A DNA stretch of 64,000 nt from Gnetum montanum (taxonomy: Eukaryota; Streptophyta; Gnetopsida; Gnetales; Gnetaceae): NCBI GenBank assembly GCA_015680685.1, contig MNCI01028376.1:252431-316430 (forward strand), in the 5' to 3' direction. The notes under the pieces were generated by a model. The model saw only the letters and a program-made list of their open reading frames with translations, did no database searches and was not told where the DNA came from. This document shows, piece by piece, positions 45,469 to 57,850 of the stretch. The first letter of the stretch is position 1. Each line of letters begins with the position of its first letter. The position numbers and the translations under genes were made by a program.

Positions 45469-45830
45469 CTATGGGATGCTTGCTATGCAATTCCTACTAT
45501 GTGACACCTTTGATGAGGCATCTACTATGTGGTTCCTTCTATGGGGCATCTACTATGTGTCACTTGCAATGTTATGCCTTCTATGGAGTGTCTGTTATGT
45601 AGTGCCTACTATGAAGTGCCTAATATGGAAAGCCTACTATGTATTATTTACTCTTCTATGAGGCACCTAATCTTTTATAGAGTGTATGATCTTCTATGTG
45701 GTACCTACTCTTCTATATGGATAGCAACCTTATATGTGACACTTCTTTTCAATTCTATGTAGTGCCTATTTTCAACTCTATGTGACACCTATTCTTGCTA
45801 TAATGATGCACCTACTCTTCTCATCAATGA
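45469..45830. repeat. 14-bp tandem repeat with a diverged tail
   Basis: From about 45,483 to 45,655 the unit is 14 bp (consensus CTATGTAGTGCCTA), with about nine consecutive units in exact register between 45,529 and 45,655. After that the period loosens to 19-20 bp (CTCTTCTATG...CACCTA) and fades by 45,830. Because 14 is not a multiple of three, the array opens overlapping frames that are not genes. Confidence 0.85.
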
Positions 45831-48100
45831 TTAGGAGTCCTTACCAATGTTTTTCATGATAATGGTGAGTTTTTCAGCTTAAGTTATAATCATATTACTT
45901 GTCAAAAAAAATACCATTTATAAAAATAAAATATTTGAATTATCAAATTTCCCTAAAGATGAACTAAAAATTGAATTAATGAGTCCTTGGTAAACCTACC
46001 TTCATGATATTAAAATAAATATGAGTTTTTAAATTTTTAAAAATATAGAATAGAAAACCATGGATCCCTTGTTACCTAAATATTAGTCTTTTGGTGAAAT
46101 TTTGGTTCTAATATTTTCTTGTATTCTCTAGTGCAATATTCTACTTAGGTTAAATAGCTATAAGGTTCATACTTGATTTTTTATAATCCTTTCTTTTCAT
46201 TAAAAACTTTTGGTGGATATCCATTCTTTTTTTATGTCATTGACTATAGAATCCTTGAGGTATTTTTATGTAGAATGTTTTCACCTATGTTGACTAAATA
46301 ATCATGTATTGATAGCTTGGCTAGCTATTTCTTTCCTTATTTTATTATATCTCTATGAGTTCATTTAATATGATTGACCATAGTGTTATTTTATATATAT
46401 GCTCATGAAGAAAAATATAAACTAATATAGGTCATATGACTAAGGTTCTTGACTAGTTGAAGTGTTTGATTATCCACCAAAACTTGAAGATGACTATTGA
46501 ATAGTGCAACTAATATTAGTCTACTAATCATGAAGACTTTAATAATAACATCCAACATGTTTTAACCATAGTTAGAAATGTGTGTATTTATTGAGAAAAG
46601 GTAATGGGTAGATAAAATTTTTGTGTATTGCATTACCCTTCAAAGCCTAGTTTATTATTTAGAAAAGTGTATTTTGACATTAAAATTTTCATGCTTAGCA
46701 TGGGGCCATGAATTATAAGTTTTCTACCAAGTTCTAGACTTATGTTTTCCTTGATCCTCACATGGCTAGCAATGGGGTTATGTTTAAGATATGTTTTTAT
46801 AAACTTTTTATTAATAATTATATATTTATAATTATCATTATGATAGTTAGTAAATAACATTGAGTTGATTAAATTTAAAAATTTATGGTTAAGCTTAGGA
46901 GATGAAATAAATGAATCAAAGAAAGGTTTATATTATTAAAAATAATAAATAAATATTAACACTAAACTTAATTAGGACTCTTAAAATGCTACCTCTAATA
47001 AATGTATTGCCCACTTACCTTATTAATTATGATCTTACCTAATGTAAGTAATTAAGACCATAATTTAAAATTTAGAAACTCTAGGTAAGAGTTGTTAGAA
47101 GCATACTATTCTAAGAAATCATGTAAGTCAATAATTTCGTACTTTCTAGAGGCCTAATCTAGGGCATGAATGGTTACATGCATGGGAACACGTGGTGGTA
47201 GCAGGAAAAAAGTTAAGAAGCAATGGAATCATTTGAAGCTATTATGTGGGAGAGGCTTGTGTTCAAATGAAAATGGTAGATGGTTTTATTTTTTGAACAC
47301 AAGGGTTAACATAATAGTTTCAGCATACGTTTGATCATGTAGCCTTACCCACCTAGGTTTGGTTCCTCCTAAGACTCACATGTATTGATGATCCATTCAT
47401 GTATGTTATTTATGCCTACATGGCAAGTATGATACCATTTGACATTTATGCAACATACTTTTCCATAGTAAAGATGATGTTTGCCAAGGTGATGAGGTGT
47501 GGCGCTATGCAACCCTCTTTGGGATGTGGAAAAATGGTAGCCATTAGTGATAAAACTAATAATTTTAGTTGTAATAAGATTTTATTATCATGGATAAATT
47601 TGGAGTAGTTGCATATCTAGTTAGAATAACAATAGAACCAATCTAACAATGTCATGGCAATGATGGTGTACTAGAAACAATAAGCTCATCATGTAAGATA
47701 ATGAGGATTTTAGCCTTGAGTATCAATCCCACATGGCCTTGATCAAGTAAAAGTTACAAGGCCTACATGGCTTAAACATCATGGCCTAGTGCATATCATA
47801 GAGAAGGATCAATAATAGTCAGCACTAACAACAATGAATGATGTAGAACTAGTGATATGTCCCTAGATGCTAGTAGTACCATAGAAAGTTCATGCAAATA
47901 CAAGTAGACTTTACTATTATAGTTGTATGTAAATACTATCTTAAAGCAATAATCTATATGGAAAAGAGCAAGTCAAAAGATATAGTGGATGAGGCATCAT
48001 AGAGAATAAAGAGATTTTAGTAGCCAATGAATTCACACTATGGAAATGAAAATAACAATATGGTGGACTCATTGAGCATGGTGGCATAACATTACTTATG
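45831..48100. other. Anonymous AT-rich DNA
   Basis: 2.3 kb with no protein homology, LTR border or RNA gene. The open frames at 46,633-46,860 (-) and 47,399-47,608 (+) show no motif and sit in low-complexity surroundings. Confidence 0.45.
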
Positions 48101-48105
48101 TGATC
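48101..48105. repeat. Target-site duplication of element C, left copy
   Basis: TGATC, repeated exactly at 53,450-53,454. Confidence 0.9.
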
Positions 48106-48878
48106 TAGTGTAGGGATACCCCTTCTGAAACTAATGTCATCCCTACAAATGGAGAAACAATAATTTTTGATATCTTGAAAATCATCTTTGAACCTTAGAA
48201 GACATATTACCTAAGAGCTAGGCATTTGCAAAAGACATCTCATTAACTTGAAAAATGTCTTACCAATTAGAGAAGATGTCCTTCTTGGAGAGGAGACATT
48301 TTCCTAGCTCATAAATGTCTGCCTTAACTTGTAGATGTCTTCTTATCAATGAATAATTGATAGAAAGAATGTCTTCCTAGTATTCTAGATGTCTTATTCA
48401 AGTAGGAAAAATTTTCAATATTGTAGCTCCAAGATGGAAAATAGAAAAGAATGTCAAGTTAAGTATGGAAAATCTTTCTTGAATATTTTAGTTTTGTTTC
48501 AAGTTAATTAATAGTCTATGTTACCTGTTTTGTGTGGAGAGAGTTTGTATGATCAACAAGCATATGATTTATCACCATTGTATGGAATCTTGATTGTTGT
48601 ATGCTAGTCTTGTGTGAGAGGGAAGAGATCTAGGTTGATTAATCTTTACATCCAGAAAAATCATAGGTAATTATAGAGCTTCCTACTCTATAATATAGTT
48701 GAAAGTATGTGTGTTATTATCTGTATGCTTTAGGATTTTAATTCCATTATTATTATGATCTTCTTTCAAATTAATTAAGATAGCTAGTTTTCTTTTTCTC
48801 TAGTAATTATTTGTCTTGCATATAGTCTAGATTTGGTGTGTTTGAAGTGTTACTTTGAATTGGAATGATCATACTTCA
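48106..48878 (+). repeat. 5' LTR of element C
   Basis: Starts TAGTGTAGGGATACCCCTTC (the partner has TGGTGTAGGAACACCTCTTC), ends GATCATACTTCA. The U3 part has AGATGTCT/AGACATCT words every ~20-25 bp at 48,230-48,400. Confidence 0.88.
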
Positions 48879-48882
48879 AGAT

Positions 48883-48900
48883 TGGTATCAAAGCCTAGGA
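48883..48900 (+). other. Primer-binding site, initiator tRNA-Met type (element C)
   Basis: TGGTATCAAAGCCTAGGA, four bases after the LTR end; 11 of the first 12 bases fit the plant initiator tRNA-Met PBS. Confidence 0.82.
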
Positions 48901-48949
48901 TTTATTTCATTTTATAAAATTTGGTTATCAATTTCTTTTTGTTATTTTA

Positions 48950-50080
48950 AGTGACTCCTGAAAAGAAAAATACTAAAGCCCTAAATAGAGATAAGGAAAT
49001 CATGAAATCTACTTTTCAATGAATGGTTGATTAATTGAATGAAATTTGTTCTAAGGTGGATAAAAATGCAGGTCCCAACTATATTTTGGCTTGTGGTGAT
49101 GATGAGCATGTCCATTTAAATAAGGAAAAAGAATTTTCTTAGCCTAGTGAAGGGAAAGAAAATGAGAAGGAAGAGCATTCTATCTATGGAAGTGTTAGAT
49201 CTCATAACCTAACAGTTTCAAGTATAATAATACCTAGAGATCCATTATGAACATCTTCTTCCTCTCATGGTAGGCTTGATGATGATAATGAAGTAAGACT
49301 TGCTAGAGCTTTTAGAAATGTTGCAAAACTTTCTTATATAGAATTGAAGACTTTTAATGATGTAGATGACACTAATGCTTTTGCATGATAGATGAAGATA
49401 ATTGATAGATATTTTAAGCTTGAGAAGATACCAAATCATTTAAGGGTACTTATTATTGAACTCATATTCAAAGGCATGAATTCAACTTGGTGAAAAAAAG
49501 AGTCTTAGAAATATGTGAGGTAAAATGGACAACCTATTAGCAATTCATTGTTGAGGAAGTACAAATTGAAATGAAAATTTGAACAATGTAGGCAAAAGAA
49601 AGAGATGATCATGAAGCTTAAATTTCTTCAATAGAGAGATAAGTATTTTAAGGAGTTCTATATTGAATTTTGAGAGCCTCTTCACCAAGATAAGGCTAAT
49701 TGAAATGATTATAAATAAGCTTCAAGCTTTATTAAACATTTCAAAATGGCTCTTCTATAGAAGTTATCATTTATGTTCCTCATGAGGTTTAGGATTTGAT
49801 AATTATGATATAAAAGAAAATTAATGCATTTGGAAGTAAGAGCAAACAATATTTAAAGGAAAAATATAAGGGATTAAAATTTGAGAAGCAATCCTAGTTA
49901 AAATCTGAAGGCAAAGAGAGTAGACATGACAAGAAAAAAGAAAAAGATGATAACAAGGACAAGATCAAACAAGACCATGCAAAAATAGATAATGTTCAAG
50001 GTAGAAACTCATCCAAGACACAGTGCTTCATATATGGAGAGTGGGAATACAAACAATGGAAATGTTAACTTTGCAAGATA
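48950..50080 (+). pseudogene. gag of element C
   Basis: Reads DDDNEVRLARAFRNVAKLSY, then IELKTFNDVDDTNAFA, MKIIDRYFKLEKIPNHLRVL and FKGMNSTW (usual L-x-G-x-A-x-x-W), then a KYFKEFYIEF-EPLHQDKAN segment, and ends with a Lys-rich stretch and a decayed zinc knuckle CFIYGEWEYKQWKC at 50,025-50,066 (second Cys and the His lost). Stops and frameshifts are present throughout. Confidence 0.72.
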
Positions 50081-50089
50081 GCTAAGGGA

Positions 50090-51250
50090 AAGGATGTATA
50101 AATCTTAAAGAAGAAAAAGTCTTCACACCAAGATCTTTAAAGAGGTAATCCTAATGCTTTTAAAATTAAGTTTCTAATTTAAATTCATGTGAATTTATGA
50201 GAAATATGAGTAGAAAGAACATCTAGCAAAGAAATTGTTATTTAGGATTAGAATTATAAGTTTCATTAGTAGGGAATGTGTTCATATTTTAATTGATGAG
50301 AGAGCGTAAGAAAATGTTATTTCCTTAAGGAAATTTGTTTAAGTTTGGTTTAGTGATGTATCCTCATCCTAGAACCTGTAAGATACTTTGGTTGTCTAAA
50401 GATTTCTCTCAAGAGGTAATAGAATAATGTATTTTCAAGTTTAAGATTGGGAGTTAGTATAATGTTTTAAAATAAATGTGCTACCAATTGCTTATGTGAA
50501 TGTAATTATTGTAAGGCCTTGGAATTTTTATAATGATGCTTAATTTAATGGGACAAGAATATGTGAAATTTAGAAAGAGAAGATAGAATCTATGAATTGA
50601 TTTCTATGAATATTGAACAAGTCAGGTAGTAAACCCTATTTAATGCTTCCTTAATCCTTCTTGGAAAGAGAGAATACATTAAGAAACATGAAAAGGTAGG
50701 TTTTGAATTTATGATTATATCAACTATTACTTATAACCATAATTTTGTATACGTAGAACTTCTAACGAGTGTAATAGGCTTCAAGGAGAAATTTCCTAAT
50801 GTATTTAAGGGGAAATTAGATACAATACCACTAATGTAGAATTTTTAGCATCAAATAGACTACCACTAATAATGAAATTCAATTGAACTAGTTCTTGCAA
50901 TACCAAATTTCCAAAATATTTTTTTAGATGGAGTTGAATACAAGTGAACTTGCCATTGGAGGGGTGCTTTCAAGAGAAGAAAGATATATTGCTTTTTATT
51001 TAGAAATATAGTTACCTATGAGAAGGAATTATATGTTATTCTTTAACAAATTAAGCATTTGAGGCATTATGTTTTACCCAAGAAGTTCACTTTGATGATT
51101 GACCATAAAGCATTTTAATCTTTTAATTTCCAAAAGAAGTTGAGTGCTAAATAAATGAGTGGATGGCACAATTATAAGATTTCAAATTTATGCTTAAGCA
51201 AAAGAGTGAGAAAGCAAATGTGGTAGCATATGCATTACCTAATATGATGT
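50090..51250 (+). pseudogene. pol of element C: unreadable protease/RT zone, then RNase H
   Basis: The first ~800 bp shows no clear RT box. RNase H is readable at about 50,930-51,250: LEMSTSE-AIGGVLSREE-like start, NIVTYEKELYVIL-QIKHLRH then YVLPKKFTLMIDHKAF (the Y-E-K-E-L ... W-R-H-Y-L ... T-D-H-K-x-L landmarks), and MSGWHNYKISNL. Length compared with intact chromoviruses suggests an internal deletion of much of RT. Confidence 0.65.
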
Positions 51251-51399
51251 GATAAATTTTTACATTCCTCATATGCAAGATATGAATGATTTTGCTAATT
51301 TTTATGAATATGATTTAGATTTTGAGTAGGTTTTAATGAGCCTCAAAAATCCATTATTGAGTAGACCAATGGGATAACTATCATATTCAAGATGAACTA

Positions 51400-52670
51400 T
51401 TGTTCAAGAATGGGAAGGTTTTTATTTCCAATTGTGATTTTAGAATAAAGAATTTAATTGAAAAATATTATAGTAGCATGAAAAGTCACATGGGTAGAGA
51501 TAATACATTAGAGATTATAGGTAGGTACTATTTTATCCTAGAATGACCTTTGAAGTTTTCAAATTCACGAAAGAGTATTTGACATGTCAAAAATTCAAGG
51601 AAGATAAAGGAGTTGATGGATATTATATGGAGCTTGAGAAAGTATGGCATCACACTTTGTGAGTAGGATTCCAAAGATAAAATGGAAATGATATTATCTT
51701 TCTGATGGTGGATAGATTCTCCAAGATGGTACACTTCATTCCATGAAAGAATTTAAGTGATGCATCTCATATTACAAAAATTTTTTTAGCATGCTAAAAG
51801 TTTTCACAGGATTCATTTCAATATTATTACTGATAGAAATGCTAAGTTTACTATTCATTTTTGGAGGTTCCTTTGGAAGATTTTAGCGATAAATTTTAAT
51901 TTTTATAGTACATATAATCTATAATCCACTAATTAAACTAAAGTAATCAACAAATATTTGCTAAATATTTTAAGGTATTTGTATGAAGGACAACCCAATC
52001 AGTAGGAGAACTTATTGTATTATGTTGAGTTTACCTATAATAATTCTTTTTATGTTGCTATTGATTAGAGCCCATTTAAGGCTAATTATGATTTTTTTTC
52101 ATAAGATGATGGATAATTTGAGTTTTGATGAAGAGACTAAATTGAGTGTAGTCTTTGTGAAGGATAGTAAAAATCTTCATGATAAAGTAAGAACAAGTCT
52201 AAAGAATAAGAATAAAGAAAGATTCTAAAAGAGGAATGAGGGCAAGAGGAAGCCTAATTTTTCTATAGGTAATCTTGTTTATGTACTTAAAATATAATAG
52301 GCTAATTAGTACAAACTTCTCAAAATTAAAAGCCAATAAGATGGATCCTTTTAGCATAAATGCCAAAATCAATGATAATGCCTTTGAAATTAAATAATGA
52401 AATGATGTGGCTATGTATTTTATTTCTAATATTTTAGATCTCATATATTATCATGGACTAATAGATAATGAAATATTAAGGAACAATGTTAATGAGTTGA
52501 CGAGGAAGGTAACTAGACATAAGAAGAGAGAAGCTTCTAGTACTCATGAATTGAAGAGGCATGACTACTTGTTCCATTGGAAGGATTAAAATATTGATAA
52601 TGTTGTATGGATTCATGAGACTAGACTTGTTAAGTGGGTAATCACTTCTACTCCTACTTCCTTATTCACT
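51400..52670 (+). pseudogene. Integrase and chromodomain-like C-terminus (element C)
   Basis: Zinc-binding HMGRDNTLEIIGRYYFIL and LTCQKFKEDKG, core DIIFLMVDRFSKMVHFIP (usual D-x-F-S-K), NIITDRNAKFTIHFWRFLWK (second D retained), YLYEGQPNQ-ENLLYYVEFT then YNNSFYVAID-SPFKANYD. Near the end RHDYLFHWKD-NIDNVVWI matches a chromodomain pattern (Y-x-V-x-W-K ... T-W). Chromodomains at this position mark chromoviruses. Many stops. Confidence 0.78.
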
Positions 52671-52680
52671 TGAGTTTCCT

Positions 52681-52699
52681 TTTTAAAGGGAGGAAAAGT
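52681..52699 (+). other. Polypurine tract of element C
   Basis: AAAGGGAGGAAAAGT directly precedes the 3' LTR start at 52,700. Confidence 0.75.
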
Positions 52700-53449
52700 T
52701 GGTGTAGGAACACCTCTTCTAAACCTAATACCATTCCTATAGATAGTGGAACAAAGCTTTTTGGTATCTTGGAAGAAATCCTTAAACCTCATGAGATTTC
52801 TTAAGAAATAGGCATTTGTAGAAGATGTTCAATCAACTTAAAAAATGTCTTGTCACTACTAGTAGATGTCTTACTTGGAGAAGAGACATCTTGCCTAGTC
52901 CATAAATGTCTTTCCTAACTTATGGATGTCTCCACAACATTGAATAATTGCTAGAAAGATATATTTCTAGTATTCAATATGTCTTTTTTGGATTAGAAAA
53001 ATTTACAATGTTGTAGTTCCAAGATGGAAAATAGCCAGGAATATCAAGTTAAGTATGGAAAAGTTTTTCTTAATGTTTTAGCTTTATTTAAAGTTAAATA
53101 ATGGTTTGTATTGCATGTTTTATGTGGAGAGAGTTTGTGTGAATAATGAATGTATGATTCATGATCATTGTAAGGGATATTGGTTATCATATATTAGTCC
53201 TATGTGAGAGAATAGAGATCTAAGTCAATTGATGCTTACATCAAAAAATACTATATATGATTTTAGAACCTCCTACTCTGCAATATAATTGAGCACGTGT
53301 GTTATGTGGGATTTTGATATCATAGTTATTATAATATCCTTTAAAATTAATAAAAATAGTTTGTTTTCTTTGTAGTAATTAATTTCCTTGTATACAATCT
53401 AAATTTGGAATGTTTAAAGGATTAATTTGCATTAAGTGACCATACACCA
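52700..53449 (+). repeat. 3' LTR of element C
   Basis: Starts TGGTGTAGGAACACCTCTTC, ends GACCATACACCA; aligns with 48,106-48,878. Confidence 0.88.
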
Positions 53450-53454
53450 TGATC
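53450..53454. repeat. Target-site duplication of element C, right copy
   Basis: TGATC, identical to 48,101-48,105. Confidence 0.9.
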
Positions 53455-53825
53455 TAACTATAGTTACTATAGGTGTTATTGAGTGTGTGTTGACCTAGTT
53501 GTGAATGCAATAAGTACAACTTAATCCATTTAGGCCTCCACATTTTTACAGCTTGCTTATCATGGTTGTATTTTGGGTGATATCATTGATGTTCTTACAA
53601 TGATGATAGGATGAAGGTGATGGAGTTAAGGATGACACATGAGAATCATATCTAGTGTAGCAATGGTTACCATGCTATGTGGTGTAGAGCCTTAGGTGTT
53701 CAAATAATTTTTAGATATTTTTAATACATATTTTATGTATTTATAAACTTTAAACTTTCACCAACATAAGATGTTACTCTTGTGGCTAGATAAATGGTTG
53801 TTAAGTATATTATTGTAACCTTTTA
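53455..53825. other. Flank of element C, no gene seen
   Basis: AT-rich single-copy-looking DNA without a supported feature. Confidence 0.4.
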
Positions 53826-53886
53826 ACACACACACACACATTGTGTGGAGCCTTAGGGGAGGGAGGGAGGGAGGGAGGGAGGGAGA

Positions 53887-53946
<60 letters not shown>
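53826..53946. repeat. Compound microsatellite (CA)n, (GGGA)n, (GA)n
   Basis: (CA)n at 53,826-53,840, (GGGA)n at 53,856-53,886 and an uninterrupted (GA)n of about 28 units at 53,890-53,946. The whole GGGA-GA part is pure purine on one strand. Confidence 0.97.
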
Positions 53947-53949
<3 letters not shown>

Positions 53950-55030
53950 AAAAAGCTCTCAAATTCTAGAGCTCAGATAAATAGAATTTTTCATTTCGAG
54001 TTTCTTATCCTTCCCATTTTCTCTATCTGAACCTATTGATGTACATTGTTAACTCACCCTCACAAAGCTAAGTTCCAATGTAAGGATTTTTTGGAGGTTT
54101 TCCATTAATTACAGATGTGTGAAGGAAAGCTTCTACAATAATCTAAAGATGTAGTGATCCAAGTTAGAGAATTTATCTAGAGTTAAGCCCTCATATCATT
54201 TTCTTATAAAAGTATGTATTTTTTTTACTTTATTCTTAGTTTTAAAACACCTTTAGGTTTGTTCTTTATTTCATTTTTAGTTTATATTTTTAGAATTTTA
54301 TGGTTGTGAATTATATTAGTTTTTCAATTCAAAATTATAGTTTTTGTTTCAAAATATCTTTTCCCCAATTGGATTTTATCTATTTCTTATTTTAAATACT
54401 TAAATTTACATTTTTTCACTTTATTTACTTAATATTCATATCTTTTCTTAGCTTAAATTGAGCCTATGTACTTCATTTTAGTTTAGAATTCTAATTTACT
54501 ATTTTAGTTTCCACGAAACAAAAATATTATTTACTTTGGCATAATCACATATGTAAATTCTACATTTCAAATTATCTTTATAATTGATAGCATTTTAATA
54601 ATTTCACTTTCGAACAATCCATATACTTTATCATCTAAGACATTTTCCAAGTTTTCATATCCATAAGAGAGCCCTAGGTGTCAATTGTTCAAAACTTGTT
54701 TTTGAAGGATATTACTTATAGCTAAAATTTATGTATCAACATATTTTTTTCTAGTGCTAGGAGCACTATTTATTAATTTTATTTGGTAGTTCTTACCTTA
54801 GTCTTAACTTTGGTAAGATTGTCTATTTTGATTTTATTATAATTGTATATCATTTTATTTCAAGTTTACTTTTCTGAAAGTCTAAATTAAATATTCTATC
54901 TTTTATATCTATTTTTATTATATTTTAACTTTACTTTTATAATATAAATTATTTTCATCTTTTATTTTATTTTAATTAAAGTATGGCTTTGAATTTTATT
55001 GGTATTCATATTTTATGATCTATTTAATTT
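53950..55030. other. AT-rich leader of element H
   Basis: No reading frame. It may include the LTR 3' end and leader of element H, but no PBS matching tRNA-Met or tRNA-Asp could be recognised. Confidence 0.4.
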
Positions 55031-56650
55031 ATGAGTGAAGAGAGTTCCCATATCTCAATTCTTAGAGGACTTCTTACCCATGATTTAAATAGATTAATTA
55101 TCTATCAATTTGATCAACAAAGAGAACTAGCTTCCCTTTTTTCCATTGACATTCCTAAGAAAACTAGAACTAAGTTGGTAGCAAACCCACCTTCATCCCT
55201 GAAACTTTGTAAAATATTAATCTTTTCTTTGATCCTACTTCAGCAATGCACATCAACATCTTAAATGTTTGAAAATATTTTAGGAATTTATAATGTCATC
55301 AATAATGATATTGCATGTAGAGCCTCTATGAACCCATTCCAAGGTAAGGCACCCCAATGGTTTCATATGCTTCCAAGTGCTTTCATTAGTATATGGAAAT
55401 ATTTTAAAAGTAAATTCATCATCATCCTAGACTTATCCCAATAAAATGGGTTTGGATAAATTTTAAAATTAAATTCATATCCTAATTTGATAAATTTACT
55501 AGTTCTACCCTTACCTCTAGTAATTTTACTAGATTAAGGAAATCACTAAGAGAAACTATTCATAACTACAACCTAAGGTTTCTTGAAATATTGGCATATG
55601 TTTCTAATGAAATGTATTTTCAACATGATGGTATTGTTAATTCTTATCTTTTCACTTTAGATTCTTTCTACGCTTATGTTATTAATTCTAATACTAATAT
55701 AACTAAATTGTAATGAGCCATGACTAAAGCAGTAGAATTAGAAGAAGTTTCTTTAATAAACACTATCCAAACCCAATTTGGAGTGGTTAATCTAAATAGC
55801 CTAATGCACTTTTATCCTATACCACTTCAAGCCATTTCACCAACACCTAATTTACCTTCAAATATCACTCCTAATTATTCTTATTTTCTTTTACAAAACA
55901 TATGATTAAATGATGATCAATCAAAAGCTCTCATTCAATCAATCATAGGCCTAGATAAATCAAACAATCAAGTTGAAAATCAATAAATCCAAATGACTCA
56001 AATTTTAAATGTCCTAAAAAGTTTATCTGATGAAGTAGTCGAGTTAACATGTAACAATAATAAAATATATCAAAGTGTTTAAGAAATTTATGGTTTGATT
56101 TCCAATGATTATTTTCACCTTCATAATACCAAATAATATTTTAAGAATGTTTGCTCGCAATTTTTAGCATTATATGATGATAACTATCAAAATAAATTAA
56201 ATGGTAAAGCTCCAATTATGGTTTTCAATGTTCCTCATAAAAAAGATAGTGAATAAGGAGCCTCGTGTGAACAAGTCATGGTGATTGATTCTAACCAACA
56301 TAATACTTATTATTGTCGACTTAGTGATATCATGAGTTCTACTTAACAATAAACTAGGAATAAATAACTATTTAATAACACCCAATTGTACCTTTTATAC
56401 TTAAAAGAAATTCACCTCAATATGAGGTTAGAGATAAAAACAAATCTTATGACTTGGTTGATGATTTAAGAAGAGTAAAAGCTAACGTTTTAATGCATGA
56501 TCTTTTGCATTTTAATGAAATGAAAGATATAATACAAAAGATGGTTAATACACTTAAAACTAATACATAAAAATATCCTACAACTAAAAACAAGATCATT
56601 CGATAGCAAGTCATAATGCTCTATCAATACAAAATTCAAGAAATTTCATG
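55031..56650 (+). pseudogene. Ty3/gypsy (Tat-like) gag of element H
   Basis: The gag core reads NPFQGKAPQWFHMLPSAFIS and WKYFKSKFI, interrupted at 55,420-55,459 by a tiny LINE-tail insertion, then TRLRKSLRETIHNYNLRFLE. Further on come weak mid-gag blocks and, at about 56,450-56,560, YDLVDDLRRVKANVLMHDLL, the Y-D-x-x-x-x-L-R-x-x-x-A-x-L-x-x-x-D-L-L segment that precedes protease in plant Ty3 polyproteins. Stops are frequent, but most of the length remains in few frames. Confidence 0.7.
55401..55478 (-). mobile_element. 40-bp LINE 3'-tail insertion with 19-bp target-site duplication
   Basis: The insert 55,420-55,459 reads, on the minus strand, CCATTTTATTGGGATAAGTC then TAGGATGATG, the same tail as the L1 fragment at 20,684. 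It is flanked by ATTTTAAAAGTAAATTCAT (55,401-55,419) and ATTTTAAAATTAAATTCAT (55,460-55,478), 18 of 19 bases identical. Removing the insert and one flank restores the gag reading through this point. Confidence 0.75.
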
Positions 56651-56671
56651 TTAAATAATAAAGATCAATCT

Positions 56672-57080
56672 TCTTTTTGAATAACCTTGATTATTTTAGG
56701 TAAAAACGTTCATAATTTTCTAATCAATTTTGGTGAAACTATTAATGTCATTCCATTAGAAGTGTGCAAAATGGTAGGATCACAAATGCTCTCTCCAACA
56801 AGAAGTATCATCCAACTTGATGAATCCAATGTACCCATTGTAGATTCTTTAAAAGGAGTAAATATGCAACTAAACCAATACCCTAGTTTCACATGCTATG
56901 TTGACATTTTAGTGATAGATATGCAATCAAATGATTATGTTCTCTTATATTAAACTTTTAAGCCCTAGTTTGGAATCTTATTTAGATTAGATTTTTTAGA
57001 ATTACTAATTCCCATTAAAGAAAATCTAAATATGCTATAATATCTAAAGAACCTTTTTACAAACATGTGGTTAAAACTTT
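56672..57080 (+). pseudogene. Retropepsin-like protease of element H
   Basis: Open from 56,687 to 56,953: NFLINFGETINVIPLEVCKM (usual L-I-D-S/T-G-A-T-x-N-V-M-P; the catalytic D-S/T-G is N-F-G here), then IIQLDESNVPIVDSLKGVNM and DILVIDMQSNDYVLLY where the L-L-G-R-x-W motif begins. It is followed by a linker with AIISKEPFYKHVVKTF. Catalytic Asp is replaced by Asn, so it is inactive. Confidence 0.78.
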
Positions 57081-57429
57081 TAATTAATAGAAAAACTTGC
57101 TTGAAAACCAAATCAATAACCTTTTTGTTAGAGTAATTCAAGTTATCCTAGAGAAGTCTGTTATAAATGATAATATGTGTGAAATTTCAAAAATAAATTC
57201 TTTTCTCATATATATTTCACATTTTATTACCAAACGTTTAGAGAATTTTTAAAAAGTTACAAAGATACCTTACCTTATCATCAAAATGATGGGAAAGTTT
57301 TCCTTTTCAATGATCCTCAATCGTTAGGAAAGGATAAAGATATAAATGAAATTTTAACCATTAAAGAATTAGAAGATGAGCCAATCTTTGATGATGACCA
57401 TGTTTACATTGATCAAAGAGTAAATTTCT

Positions 57430-57850
57430 TTAATTAGACTAACCTACATACTTGAATTTTAAAAGTTCATGAAGCTTCTTCTACGAAAGGGTATGGAGTA
57501 ATATTTATGCTCATACTTCCTATAAACGTTCCTATCTTTAAAGCCATTAATTTCACATGACCAATGACCAATAACATGGTTGAGTATGAAGTTCTTATAC
57601 ATGGGATAAAGCTCTCTCAATATTAAAACTTATCCAAACTTAAAATCTATAGTGACTCTCAAATTATAGTGAATTAAATCAATGGAATTTCTAAAAATAA
57701 GGATTCAAACATAAAAGTGTACAAAACAAATGTTCTTGAGCTTTTCAAAGAACTTGATCATATATCCATTGAATATGTTTCTAAAGAGAAAATTTATAAT
57801 CCTAATCCATTGGCCTAAGTAACAACTACTTTAGGTATCTCATTTTGATA
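57430..57850 (+). pseudogene. Archaeal-type RNase H of element H
   Basis: Reads KGYGVIFMLILPINVP, TNNMVEYEVLIHGIKLSQ, LKIYSDSQIIVN-INGIS and LFKELDHISIEYVSKEK, matching the second RNase H of Tat-lineage elements (T-N-N-x-A-E-Y-E-A-L ... S-D-S-Q-L-I-V-N-Q-V). Glu and the D-S-Q Asp are kept; the final A-D-A-L-A motif is NPNPLA. It follows the protease linker with no RT or first RNase H between them. Confidence 0.78.

Larger units (their letters stand above)
48106..53449 (+). mobile_element. Element C: Ty3/gypsy chromovirus, complete ends, dead
   Basis: A 5,344-bp element with LTRs of 773 and 750 bp, an initiator-tRNA-Met PBS, gag, zinc-knuckle remnant, RNase H, integrase, a chromodomain-like C-terminus, a purine tract before the 3' LTR and a perfect TGATC target-site duplication. 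Dense stops and frameshifts run through gag-pol and most of the RT core is missing or unreadable. The LTR start is shared with element D, so both derive from one chromovirus family. Confidence 0.88.

Noticed and set aside
45476-45762. Two hydrophobic-looking short ORFs
   Set aside because: Both are translations of the 14-bp tandem repeat in different frames.
47399-47608. Cys/Met-rich plus-strand ORF as a small secreted peptide gene
   Set aside because: There is no signal peptide pattern with a clear cleavage site, no conserved spacing of Cys, and the surroundings are repeat-like.
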